Source of the DNA: CAWCPR01 sp963797475
Lineage (GTDB): Bacteria; Chloroflexota; Anaerolineae; Anaerolineales; UBA4823
Assembly: GCA_963797475.1 (NCBI GenBank)
Contig: CAWCPR010000004.1
Coordinates: forward strand, 1 to 11,101
Length of the DNA stretch: 11,101 nucleotides
Direction: 5' to 3'
The translations under genes and the position numbers were made by a program. Shown here piece after piece: positions 1-7,059 of the stretch (its first letter is position 1; every line of letters starts with the position of its first letter). Under the pieces are notes generated by a model, which worked only from the letters and a program-made list of their open reading frames with translations, did no database searches and was not told where the DNA came from.

Positions 1-35
1 TTTATCCTTGTTGCTGGCCTGCCTTGCCTGCTTCC

Positions 36-1565
36 TCAGGGAGTCTCTTTCTCGATAAACCACACGGACTGGGAATAGGCGGACGGTTTCGGCGGGATAA
101 AAACAGGATCCAAAGGGTAGCTTCCAGATTCCACAGATAACGAAGGCGCAATCAAAAACTGCCTGCCCGGATTATACGCTAAATGCTGAAGATCCTCCCA
201 GCCGGCAGCAACCAGCGCCGTCGAAATGGGTGAATTCCTCAGAGTAAGGTTCGCATAATAACTGAAAAGATAGGCATTATAGTCCGGAACAACGTAAATT
301 TTATCCCCCGGCTGCCAGATTGCATCCAGGCGCTGGAGAATCTCCCGGACTTCGCCTTTATCGCCCCGGTAATAATTCGCCAATGCCGGGACGCTCGCCA
401 GCAAAAGCGCAGCGACAAGAACGAAAGAAAGCAACGGACGCGCCTGTGAGTTCTTTCCTGACGAACGCATCCTCCCGGGATAAAAAGGTTTCTCCATCCC
501 CTGCAACCAATCAACGAATAAAATGATCCCCTGGGCTGCAAAAAAGAGAACGAACGGGTGGAAGATCAGGAATTGGCGCGGCGCAAGGAAATATTTTTCG
601 AACAAAGCCAGGCTGATGATTCCGGCTATTTGCACGGATAAGCTCAAAAACAGGGCGGAGACCTGGCCGCGTGGGTCTGATTTGAATTTTTGGAGAATGC
701 CTATTGTGGCAAGTGGAAGACACAAAAACCCGAGCAGCCCAGCCATGGAGACATAGGATGGGTAAAAAGGGGCGAATCCAAGCCCGCGGGAAATCACCTG
801 CAACACGGGTTCTCCATCCAATGTCAGGGGCATATTTTCAGGATTGATCCTCCCGAAGAATAAGACGGCAAGCAAAAGCGCGAACAGGATGACAATCACG
901 CTGCGAACAAAATAAAGCTTTACGGGCGCTTGTTTGCCCGGGCGGGCAAAATAGATCCACGAAGCGCAATTGACCAGCGCAAGGATAACGAAAATGTGGA
1001 AATAGATTCCGATAACAAGGACGGCTGTAAAAAGTGCCCAACGCTTCTTCTCAGGCTTTTCGAGCGCCCAAAGGAAAAGCCAGCAAGAAGTCAGGTAGAA
1101 AAACAGCAGCGATGCATAGAAGCGAAGCTCTTGCGAGTATTGGATGTGCAGCGGCGAGAGGGCTAACAGTAAAGTGGTGAGCAGGGCAGTTCTTAAGCTC
1201 GACAACCTTTTGAACAGGAAAAAACACGGGACCAAGCTGGCGGTCCCCCACAGGGCCGAGGGGATGCGCAAAAAGCCCTCATCCATCCGGAAATGAGCAA
1301 AAAACCAGGCGATGGCGTAGTCGAGCGGCATCGCCATAATGTGCTTGTGGGAGTTCTGCAAGGCGCTGATAAGCGATGGCGTTTTCACTACCTGCAAGAC
1401 GCCAAATTCATCGAACCAGAAATTGTCTGCGCCGAGTTGGTAAAGCCGTAAAGCCAACCCTAAAACCAGGATAGCCCCCAGCCAGACCAGTGCAGTTGAT
1501 TCGGTGACGAGCGCCGGGGCGGAATTCACCTGCACACGGGTCTTTTCTGAGGCGATTTCACTCAT
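36..1565 (-). CDS. GT39/ArnT-like integral membrane glycosyltransferase (GT-C fold)
   Basis: This 509-residue polytopic membrane protein resembles GT39/GT83-type (PMT/ArnT-like) enzymes, which move a sugar from a polyprenyl-phosphate donor to an acceptor on the outer membrane face. After a first membrane helix (about 25-45) comes the acidic loop motif FWFDEFG (49-55); its Asp-Glu pair matches the catalytic first-loop acidic residues of GT-C enzymes. RIPSALWG (100-107) and SPLHIQYSQELRFY (137-150) are typical of the family. Many hydrophobic segments follow, then a C-terminal extracytoplasmic part with RGDKGEVREILQRL. The open frame runs on to 1820, but I chose the ATG at 1565 because it forms an ATGA overlap with the stop of the preceding reading frame, which suggests translational coupling. 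The extra upstream residues are just that frame read out of phase. Donor sugar and acceptor are unknown. The gene ends 35 bases from the window edge and the operon probably continues. Confidence 0.85.
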   Translation of the reverse strand: MSEIASEKTRVQVNSAPALVTESTALVWLGAILVLGLALRLYQLGADNFWFDEFGVLQVVKTPSLISALQNSHKHIMAMPLDYAIAWFFAHFRMDEGFLRIPSALWGTASLVPCFFLFKRLSSLRTALLTTLLLALSPLHIQYSQELRFYASLLFFYLTSCWLFLWALEKPEKKRWALFTAVLVIGIYFHIFVILALVNCASWIYFARPGKQAPVKLYFVRSVIVILFALLLAVLFFGRINPENMPLTLDGEPVLQVISRGLGFAPFYPSYVSMAGLLGFLCLPLATIGILQKFKSDPRGQVSALFLSLSVQIAGIISLALFEKYFLAPRQFLIFHPFVLFFAAQGIILFVDWLQGMEKPFYPGRMRSSGKNSQARPLLSFVLVAALLLASVPALANYYRGDKGEVREILQRLDAIWQPGDKIYVVPDYNAYLFSYYANLTLRNSPISTALVAAGWEDLQHLAYNPGRQFLIAPSLSVESGSYPLDPVFIPPKPSAYSQSVWFIEKETP

Positions 1566-1807
1566 GGTAGATTCGCAAGCGTTTTCATTTCCCGCCGTTT
1601 GCTGAAATAGATTCCGCACCAAAGACAGGCCCCCAATACATTGCCGAGATGCCAGGCGATAGGCCCCAGCCAATTGGCGAGCAGCGGCGTCCAGGAAACC
1701 GCCCAGGTGAGCAACATCCAGACCTTGTTCATCCTGGCCAGGGCGGGCATGATGTAGATGAAATGATAAGGGAATAAGTGCGGCGTGCCAAAACTGCCGG
1801 CGGCCAT
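1562..1807 (-). pseudogene. C-terminal part of split GT87-like membrane glycosyltransferase
   Basis: This 81-residue reading frame looks like the missing C-terminus of the GT87-like protein encoded just upstream (1807-2451). Its start AAGSFGTPHLFPYHFIYIMP aligns by eye with the LTPIATPYCSSWDFMLMAP segment (287-305) of the intact GT87-like protein at the right end of this window. That segment is a typical late-membrane element of the family. Two further hydrophobic segments follow (about 28-43 and 47-67). Its ATG overlaps the upstream stop in TAATG, so it could be made by termination-reinitiation. Alternatively, a -1 slip at CTTTAA would fuse both parts into about 296 residues. Its own stop overlaps the start of the GT39-like gene in ATGA, so the frame is kept within the operon's coupling. 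It could be half of a broken gene, a deliberately separate subunit, or the result of a one-base sequencing deletion. Confidence 0.6.
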
Positions 1808-2451
1808 TAAAGATCTTCATCGCCGCGCGAGAACCAGAGCAGCGGGAACATGATCAGCAGCCCCCAGGGAAACAGCGAGATATCCTGGACCCATTCCAGC
1901 TTCCAGCCGGGCGATAGGGCCATCAGAAAGTTCAAAGGCCATAGACCCCAGATCAGGAGCGAGATTACGCCCCAGATGATCCCGGCGATCAAGAAATTCT
2001 TCTTCGCCAGCAAGGCAAAAGCCGACAACTGCGGTTTCATCAAAGCGAGCGGAACCCCCAGGGGCAGGACCAGCAGTCCTAGCAAGACCAATCCATCCAG
2101 GTTGCCCATGAACAGCACCCAAATCGTGGGCAGGGATAAGATTGCCAGAGCAATGGGGATGGGGGATTTGTTGTAACGGAAGGCTCGGAAGCTGATACTG
2201 AACAGAGTAATCGCTACGACCAGGGGGAAATTTACCACCTGCAAGAGATATTTTGTCCAGGGTGTCCAGATGGGGTGGATCAACCCCTGGGAAAAATACA
2301 TTTTCCAGTCAAACCCTTCCGGAATGAACAAACCGATCAGGTAGAAAAGGATAAAAAGCCCTACCCAGGGCAGGGCTTGCTTTATTGCGCTGCGGCTCAA
2401 GCGAGGATTGTTCTTGATCTGGGCCAACCGTTTTTCTAACGATAAAACCAT
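1807..2451 (-). CDS. GT87-like (DUF2029) polyprenyl-phosphate-sugar transferase, N-terminal part of split gene
   Basis: This is a 214-residue polytopic membrane protein with GT87/DUF2029 features. A first-loop Asp (D48, in GFDWKMYF) lies where the catalytic Asp of GT-C enzymes sits. GNLDG (116-120) and LMKPQL (137-142) match the GQxx and KPQL signatures of the family; the intact relative at 9904-11058 has GQIS and KPQLG. It ends at SRGDEDL, where relatives continue into further membrane helices. The missing part is encoded in the next frame (1562-1807). I chose the ATG at 2451, 5 bases after the stop of the upstream methyltransferase, because AAGGAA lies at suitable distance upstream. The longer frame to 2520 would overlap that methyltransferase. 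The likely role is transfer of a lipid-linked hexose on the outer face. Whether the split protein works is unknown. Confidence 0.7.
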   Translation of the reverse strand: MVLSLEKRLAQIKNNPRLSRSAIKQALPWVGLFILFYLIGLFIPEGFDWKMYFSQGLIHPIWTPWTKYLLQVVNFPLVVAITLFSISFRAFRYNKSPIPIALAILSLPTIWVLFMGNLDGLVLLGLLVLPLGVPLALMKPQLSAFALLAKKNFLIAGIIWGVISLLIWGLWPLNFLMALSPGWKLEWVQDISLFPWGLLIMFPLLWFSRGDEDL

Positions 2452-2456
2452 GCTGT

Positions 2457-3236
2457 TCAGGCTTCCTTTTGGATCACGATAAATGCAAACATACCCAGGG
2501 AGGAGAGCAATGGCTGGCATGCGCGTTCAACCAGCCGCCAAAATCCGTAAGTCCAGGCAGGCATGGAGACTCTGAGAGAGATCCCACCGGAAAGCAAATA
2601 AACAAAAGGCATTATCGGGCGGATGATTTTTATTTGTAAGTCCGGGAATTCCTCTCGGAAACGGCTCAAATCACGCTCCAGCATGATCCAGGGCAGCGCG
2701 CCGTTTGCGCCGCTGAGCGGCCCGCCCGCTGAGAAGCCCCAATTTTGCACGGTTGGGTCGAAAGGCTCGTGGTGCAACTTTGTGTAAACGAATTCCGACC
2801 AAACCGTCCTCCAGGGTTCGATCATTTCAATGGTTCCGCCATTGGAGAGGCACCTTTCGGCCTCCATAAAGAATAACCTCGGCTCGGATAAGTGATGCAA
2901 GACGTTCACCATCGTGATCGCCCCTAGCGATGCGTTGGAGAAAGGCAGCTTATGCCCGTCGCATACAAGCTGCAAGTTCGTCACGCGGATGATGTCCGAA
3001 GCGATGAGCGATGGGACCCGGCTGGCAAAGAAGCCCGCTCCCGAGCCCAGCTCAACCACCGGTTTTTTTAGTCCCTTAAGCGGATTGCCAAGCAGCGAAT
3101 ACCATTCCAGGTAGATATTCTTCAGGAAGGGTTTGCTTTGGATGATCTGGCGGCGCAGTAAGGTTGTTTGCGGGTCGTCGAGATCCAGGCCTTTCGTCAG
3201 CGGGTGTTCCAGGAATGAATTTACGGGATTTACAGC
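2457..3236 (-). CDS. Class I SAM-dependent methyltransferase lacking a normal start codon
   Basis: This is a small cytoplasmic class I methyltransferase. SAM motif I reads VVELGSGAGFF, an acidic motif-II-like segment follows (LIASDI), and a motif-IV-like stretch reads ITMVNVLHHLSEP. The C-terminal half has HHEPFDP, LSGANGALPW and a hydrophobic PFVYLLSGG segment that could touch the membrane. The first ordinary start codon is the GTG at 3059, but it lies inside motif I and would remove the helices that normally come before it. The same frame stays open upstream to a TAA at 3237-3239 and encodes plausible protein (LEHPLTKGLDLDDPQ, then RRQIIQSKPFLKNIYLEWY). That stretch contains no ATG, GTG or TTG. 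The coordinates give this full open extent; a CTG at 3212 is one possible start. It directly follows the methyltransferase-GT2 fusion in the same frame, after TAA TAA. The substrate is unknown, probably a sugar or lipid intermediate of the cluster. Confidence 0.7.
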   Translation of the reverse strand, partial: AVNPVNSFLEHPLTKGLDLDDPQTTLLRRQIIQSKPFLKNIYLEWYSLLGNPLKGLKKPVVELGSGAGFFASRVPSLIASDIIRVTNLQLVCDGHKLPFSNASLGAITMVNVLHHLSEPRLFFMEAERCLSNGGTIEMIEPWRTVWSEFVYTKLHHEPFDPTVQNWGFSAGGPLSGANGALPWIMLERDLSRFREEFPDLQIKIIRPIMPFVYLLSGGISLRVSMPAWTYGFWRLVERACQPLLSSLGMFAFIVIQKEA

Positions 3237-3239
3237 TTA

Positions 3240-4682
3240 TTACTGAAACAATAATTTTCGGATGGCAAAGTTCGTCATCTTGAACAACAGCCATCCATGC
3301 TTCCAGCGCTGAATGTTTGTCGTGCCATACATGCGCTCCTGGTAGCGCACCGGCAGGTCGGTGATCTTAAGCCCGAGCTTAGCAGCGCCGAGAATGAGGT
3401 CAAAGTCGCCGAATGGATCGAAGTCCCCAAAATAACTACGGTTTTCCTCAATCCGCATGTAATCGGATCGCCAAAGCGCTTTTGTGCCGCACAAGGTGTC
3501 TTTTACAGGCTGGCCCAAGATCCAAGAAAAAACCAGGCCAAACAGCTTGTTGCCCAATAAATTCAAAAATTGCATCGAGCGCTTGCCCATCGGGTAGATC
3601 AGGCGTACACCGTTGATAAATTCACCTTTCCCAGAGACCAGCGCCTCGTAGAAGCGGGGTAGATATTCGAATGGCACGGTCAAATCCGCGTCCAGGATCA
3701 TCAAGATGTCGCCGTCTGCTTGCTGGAAAGCCTCTCTCACCGCGTTGCCCTTCCCGACCCCTGACTGGTGGAACAGTTTACAGCGGACCCCAGGATGGTT
3801 CTTTATCTCTTGAGCAATCGTCTCGTAGGTGTCGTCAACTGAATGGCCCTCGACAAATATCAATTCGAAGTCGCAGGCGAATTCGGGCAGGGCGTCGAAG
3901 ATTTGCCTGATATTGCCGGCCTCGTTCCGAGCCGGGATAATGATCGAGATGGAAAGCGACTGCGCCTTAGAGCCGGCCTCGATATCGGGACGGGCGAGGA
4001 AAAAGTTGGTCAGCGCCAGTTCGCGGAAAAACCAAAACCTCACCAGGAACCGGTTGAAGAAAGCAGTGATCAGGGGGACGTTGACGGGCATGATGATCTC
4101 CTGCCAGTTGCGGATGATCTCGTACCCGCTTAAATGGAGCAAATTTCGGATATCTTCGACCGTCAGCCAGTTTTGATACAGCACGGGCTTCGCCAACCCG
4201 ATTTTAGCGACCAGCGACAGAGGAATTTCCCATAAATGGCTGTAAGAGTTGACGATGATCCGAGTTTGGTTTGTGCAGTACGGGCGGACCCTCGCCAGCA
4301 TGGACTGGATATCCCACAGGTCATTGAGCAAATCCGAAAGGATAATGTAATCGAAACCGGTCTCCTCGAGCTGGAAGGAGTGCGCGTCGGCTACCAGAAA
4401 TTTCAGGTGTGGATATTTCTTCCTGGCTTGAGAGATCACCTTTGCGGAGAAGTCAATCCCGACCCCCACTTTGGGATTCAACTGCGCCAGTAGATTCCCC
4501 TCTCCACATCCAACCTCCAGAATTTTCGAGCCGCTCTGCACCCAAAACTGGAAGACTTTGTTGATGCGCTCGTGATAATAATCGCTGAATTTTGGCAGGG
4601 AGGCGGCCTGAACGGCGACGGTATCCCAGTGCCGGATCCGCGCTTGTTGGAATGCTGCATATTGGCTTTGAGTAGTCCACAT
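3240..4682 (-). CDS. Bifunctional class I methyltransferase-GT2 glycosyltransferase fusion
   Basis: This 480-residue two-domain protein has no obvious membrane segments. Residues 1-235 form a class I methyltransferase: KILEVGCGEGNLL (53-65) is SAM motif I, VGIDFS (74-79) carries the acidic residue that binds the ribose, and FDYIILSDLLNDL (110-122) is the motif-IV region. Residues 244-475 form a GT2 domain like polyprenyl-phosphate hexosyltransferases (DPM1 type): SISIIIPARNEAGNI, then FVEGHSVDDT, GKGNAV (310-315), the metal-binding DADL (331-334), GTKALWR (399-405) and YQERMYGTTNIQRWKHG (447-463). The GT2 domain probably charges a polyprenyl phosphate for the membrane transferases of the cluster. 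The methyltransferase may act on the same product or a linked intermediate. The ATG at 4682 has only a weak purine-rich upstream stretch. It follows the best promoter in the window and is probably first in its transcript. Confidence 0.88.
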   Translation of the reverse strand: MWTTQSQYAAFQQARIRHWDTVAVQAASLPKFSDYYHERINKVFQFWVQSGSKILEVGCGEGNLLAQLNPKVGVGIDFSAKVISQARKKYPHLKFLVADAHSFQLEETGFDYIILSDLLNDLWDIQSMLARVRPYCTNQTRIIVNSYSHLWEIPLSLVAKIGLAKPVLYQNWLTVEDIRNLLHLSGYEIIRNWQEIIMPVNVPLITAFFNRFLVRFWFFRELALTNFFLARPDIEAGSKAQSLSISIIIPARNEAGNIRQIFDALPEFACDFELIFVEGHSVDDTYETIAQEIKNHPGVRCKLFHQSGVGKGNAVREAFQQADGDILMILDADLTVPFEYLPRFYEALVSGKGEFINGVRLIYPMGKRSMQFLNLLGNKLFGLVFSWILGQPVKDTLCGTKALWRSDYMRIEENRSYFGDFDPFGDFDLILGAAKLGLKITDLPVRYQERMYGTTNIQRWKHGWLLFKMTNFAIRKLLFQ

Positions 4683-4728
4683 AACGATCGCCTGCCTGTC
4701 TCAGTGGTTTGCGCTGGGACGAAAATTC

Positions 4729-4749
4729 TTTGATCATGGATTGATCAAA
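4729..4749. repeat. Perfect inverted repeat in leader of the 4682-36 gene run
   Basis: TTTGATCA and TGATCAAA form perfect 8-base arms around a 5-base spacer (TGGAT). The repeat lies between the predicted extended -10 element (4775-4783) and the start of the methyltransferase-GT2 gene at 4682. The two TGATCA cores are 11 bases apart, about one helical turn. That geometry suits a dimeric repressor operator just downstream of the transcription start. As RNA it could also form a short A/U-rich hairpin. No U-run follows, so a terminator is unlikely. Confidence 0.5.
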
Positions 4750-4774
4750 TCACAACATGTTAGCGGTCGAGGGG

Positions 4775-4783
4775 ATTATAACA
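4775..4783 (-). promoter_or_regulatory. Candidate extended -10 promoter for the methyltransferase-GT2 gene run
   Basis: On the minus strand this reads TGTTATAAT, a perfect TATAAT hexamer preceded by the TGn extension of housekeeping-sigma promoters. No good -35 hexamer is seen at 16-18 bases; extended -10 promoters can work without one. It lies in the 227-base gap between the stop at 4910 and the ATG at 4682, giving an expected leader of roughly 85 bases that contains the inverted repeat at 4729-4749. The rest of the gap shows no convincing small gene or RNA. Confidence 0.45.
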
Positions 4784-4909
4784 ATGCTTCCTGGGAGTAA
4801 AGGATTAGCTTTCAAATCTGTATTCTCATAAAATAGCCGGAGCGCTTCCGCAATAAAGGACTGATTCAAAACATACTTGGCGCCCCATGTTCAAATTTTC
4901 TTGTTTTTA

Positions 4910-5671
4910 TTAAACCGGGTTTTGCGCCAGGCAAAAGATCGATCCCCCAACTGGAAAATCCATCTTTCTTAGCAGAAATCTCTCGGATGACATAACCCGG
5001 GTCAACAGCTTGTTTAGCCCATCCGGTAACTTGTCAAGATTCGATTGGGTTAAAGATTCGGGTTGAAAAAGGCGCTTCCAGAATATAGCAATCGCCTGAG
5101 AAGGAAACAATAACGTATTGAAGTAAGTGAGTTTGTGAATCTGGTAACCGGATCGTTGCAGGAGCATTTTCAATTGAGATGCTGTATAACGCCGGAGATG
5201 CTGCGAGACGAAATCTTCACCGCTCCACAAAAACTTATACGCCGGCACTGTCACGGCTAAGAAACCACCCGGCTTGATCCAGTGCGCCAGAGTTTGCAAT
5301 TTGGCCTGTTCATCTTCAATATGTTCAAGCACATCAAAGGTTGTGAGCAGATCGAACTTTTCTCCAAATGGGTTCTCATCCGGCAGGTCATTTCGATTAA
5401 TTTGCAAAACGTTCGTAAGACCACGCTGCTTACAAAAATCGATCGCCTTGGTCGAGATGTCTACGCCGTAAACATCCCCAAATTTCTCCATAGCGATTAA
5501 ATTGATCCCGGTCCCACATCCAAAATCTAAAATACGAAACTGGCGAGGGGGAGCCTGCGAGCTTGCGCCAGGATGTTGACTCAATTGGTCAAGGATGATC
5601 TCCCTCCTGGCAACATACCACCAATAGGTCTGTTCAAGCTCGAAAGTCAGGGCATAGATCTCTTCTTTCAT
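4910..5671 (-). CDS. Class I SAM-dependent methyltransferase
   Basis: This is a 253-residue soluble methyltransferase of the kind often found in polysaccharide and glycolipid clusters. An aromatic-rich N-terminus (EQTYWWYVARREII, 13-26) precedes motif I, RILDFGCGTGINL (46-58). GVDIS (69-73) supplies the acidic SAM-binding residue, FDLLTTFDVLEHIEDE (106-121) covers motif IV, and IKPGGFLAVTVPAY (132-145) covers the motif VI region. SQHLRRYTASQL (156-167) is a recurrent signature of this subgroup. The ATG at 5671 overlaps the stop of the upstream methyltransferase in ATGA, so the two are probably translationally coupled and may act as a pair. It is the last gene of its run before the 227-base gap. 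Its substrate cannot be read from sequence; methylation of a hydroxyl or carboxyl on a sugar or lipid-linked intermediate is plausible. Confidence 0.85.
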   Translation of the reverse strand: MKEEIYALTFELEQTYWWYVARREIILDQLSQHPGASSQAPPRQFRILDFGCGTGINLIAMEKFGDVYGVDISTKAIDFCKQRGLTNVLQINRNDLPDENPFGEKFDLLTTFDVLEHIEDEQAKLQTLAHWIKPGGFLAVTVPAYKFLWSGEDFVSQHLRRYTASQLKMLLQRSGYQIHKLTYFNTLLFPSQAIAIFWKRLFQPESLTQSNLDKLPDGLNKLLTRVMSSERFLLRKMDFPVGGSIFCLAQNPV

Positions 5672-6289
5672 TCAATTCGTCCACCTTTAAATATTCCCAC
5701 AACTTCTCTTTCACCGGGTATGAAATAATACCGTTCAAACTCCTTGAAAATTTTGAAGAATTGGAGCAAGGAATGTTCATTGAAACGAACGCCGGAATAG
5801 GCTTTTGTTGAAGAACGAGGGATGGTCAGCCAGTGACTCATTTGAGCGATGAAGTGATTATTCGAAGAAGTAAGATTTTTTACGGGCTCTGAAATAATAA
5901 CTTTTAATCCTGGCTGCCGCCAACATCTTCTCCATGATGTATTTTGCATTGGGCAAGAATTGATATAGACTGGCTTGCATCAATACAACGTCCGTTGCCG
6001 GGATGCTATCTTCCCAAAGGTTAAATTTCCTTATTGGGACCCCATGCCTCACTCCATAGGCGACAAAATAGGGCGAAACATCCAGGCCAATATACTCAAC
6101 CTGCTTTGGCTTTAGATATTTGCGGTAGAGATAAGCATCTCCTGAACATACCTCAACAATTTTTATACCTTGGTCGATTTCTGCAGCTACCGCGCGGTAA
6201 CGCTCTTCAAAATAGCGCCCGTATAGAAAGCGCATGACCCAATGATACAGGTTGGGATTGGAATAAAGGTAGGAAGCTTGCGACTGCAT
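5668..6289 (-). pseudogene. Class I methyltransferase interrupted by a +1 frameshift
   Basis: Two overlapping reading frames rebuild one methyltransferase of about 206 residues. The first part runs from the ATG at 6289 (MQSQASYLYSN) through a degenerate motif I, KIVEVCSGDAYLY (43-55), and YIGLDVS (66-72) to LAAARIK (123-129). It then loses sense as SYYFRARKKSYFFE and stops at 5858. The other frame continues from the same point as VIISEPVKNLTSSNN to a sensible C-terminus, IPGEREVVGIFKGGRIE. The slip lies at a run of four A (5902-5905, TTTT on the plus strand); removing one base restores a single frame. The C-terminal frame ends in an ATGA overlap with the next methyltransferase, which argues that it is the true ending. 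I chose the ATG at 6289 over the GTG at 6298 for its GGTGA ribosome-binding site. It may be a sequencing indel, a decayed gene or a phase-variable one. Confidence 0.7.
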
Positions 6290-6290
6290 C

Positions 6291-7046
6291 TCAATCACCC
6301 ATCACAGTTGTTAATTGCGGCGTTGATTCATTTTGCCTGATTTGATGAAGCGCCAGTCGAAATGTCCATAGTTTCTTGATGTAATCCAACGTATCCTTGA
6401 CGACATTTACCGATGATTTTTTGTCAAATCGTTTAAGAAACAGGCAGGGAATTTCAACGATTTGATACCCAAGAATAGATGCAATTGCCATGATCTCCGT
6501 GTCCCAAAACCAACCTTCATCTTTGACTAATTCCAAAACCGGGATCAATTTATCCCTTCTGAAAAATTTAAACCCGGTCTCCGTATCCTGTAGAGAAATA
6601 TTGAGCAACCCTTGTACCAAGTGAATGTAACCTCGACTTAAAACGAACCTGTGGAATATCCTGGGATCGACCTTATACACCCTGTTGGCAGTGGCGATAT
6701 CCGCGCCATGGCTGATCTCCGTAACCATGGAAGGAATGTAGCGAGCGTGTACTTCCAAATCAATATCAATATAACCGACCACGTTTCCTGAGGCCATACG
6801 AAATCCATCGACCACCGTCCGCCCTCGCCCGTAGTTGTGTTCGTGAAACAAATAGCGGAATTTTTTAGAGGGATATTTCTGTACAAGGTCAAGAATAATA
6901 TCCCTGGTCCGGTCCTGGCTGCAATCATCGACAAAAATCAACTCGTAGGTCCAGCATGTCAATTCGAGCACTTCGAGCACCTGTTGTACACTTTCTTCCA
7001 ACAGCGACTCTTCATTGTAACAGGCGATGATGAGACTGATATCCAT
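6291..7046 (-). CDS. GT2 glycosyltransferase, polyprenyl-phosphate hexose synthase-like (DPM1 type)
   Basis: This 251-residue single-domain GT2 enzyme has no C-terminal membrane helices, as in DPM1-type dolichol/polyprenyl-phosphate mannosyltransferases. ISLIIACYNEESLL (3-16) opens the nucleotide-sugar fold, and LIFVDDCSQDRT (36-47) gives the nucleotide-binding acidic pair. RGRTVVDGFRMASG (74-87) precedes the metal-binding DIDLEV (94-99). LQDTETGFKFFRRD (152-165) and WFWDTEIMA (179-187) are the family's acceptor-side motifs. The expected reaction is NDP-hexose plus polyprenyl phosphate to polyprenyl-phosphate-hexose on the cytoplasmic face. The ATG at 7046 follows AAGGAA at a 6-base gap, a good ribosome-binding site, 13 bases after the PIG-V-like gene's stop. 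This adjacency suggests it supplies the donor for those PIG-V-like enzymes. The sugar is probably mannose by family analogy, but this is not proven. Confidence 0.88.
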   Translation of the reverse strand: MDISLIIACYNEESLLEESVQQVLEVLELTCWTYELIFVDDCSQDRTRDIILDLVQKYPSKKFRYLFHEHNYGRGRTVVDGFRMASGNVVGYIDIDLEVHARYIPSMVTEISHGADIATANRVYKVDPRIFHRFVLSRGYIHLVQGLLNISLQDTETGFKFFRRDKLIPVLELVKDEGWFWDTEIMAIASILGYQIVEIPCLFLKRFDKKSSVNVVKDTLDYIKKLWTFRLALHQIRQNESTPQLTTVMGD

Positions 7047-7059
7047 GTTGTTTCCTTTT

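Noticed and set aside
1..35. Possible start of the next leftward gene
   Set aside because: GAGGAAGCAGG overlapping the stop at 36 may be a ribosome-binding site, but no start codon with a following frame can be judged in 35 bases.
1566..1820. N-terminal extension of the GT39-like gene up to 1820 (MKIFNGRRQF start)
   Set aside because: It reads the split GT87-like C-terminus out of frame, has no membrane or family features, and the ATGA-coupled ATG at 1565 fits better.
2452..2520. Longer start of the GT87-like gene at 2520
   Set aside because: It would overlap the end of the upstream methyltransferase by over 60 bases; the ATG at 2451 lies 5 bases after that stop and has AAGGAA upstream.
3076..3294. 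Possible 72-residue minus-strand gene across the 3240 junction
   Set aside because: Low-complexity, family-free translation in a different frame from both flanking genes, each of which is coherent protein there.
4834..4851. Hairpin-like GCGGAAGCGCTCCGGC followed by TATTTTA as a terminator for the 4910-5671 gene (minus strand)
   Set aside because: Only a 4-base stem can form and the T-run is interrupted, so it is too weak to call.
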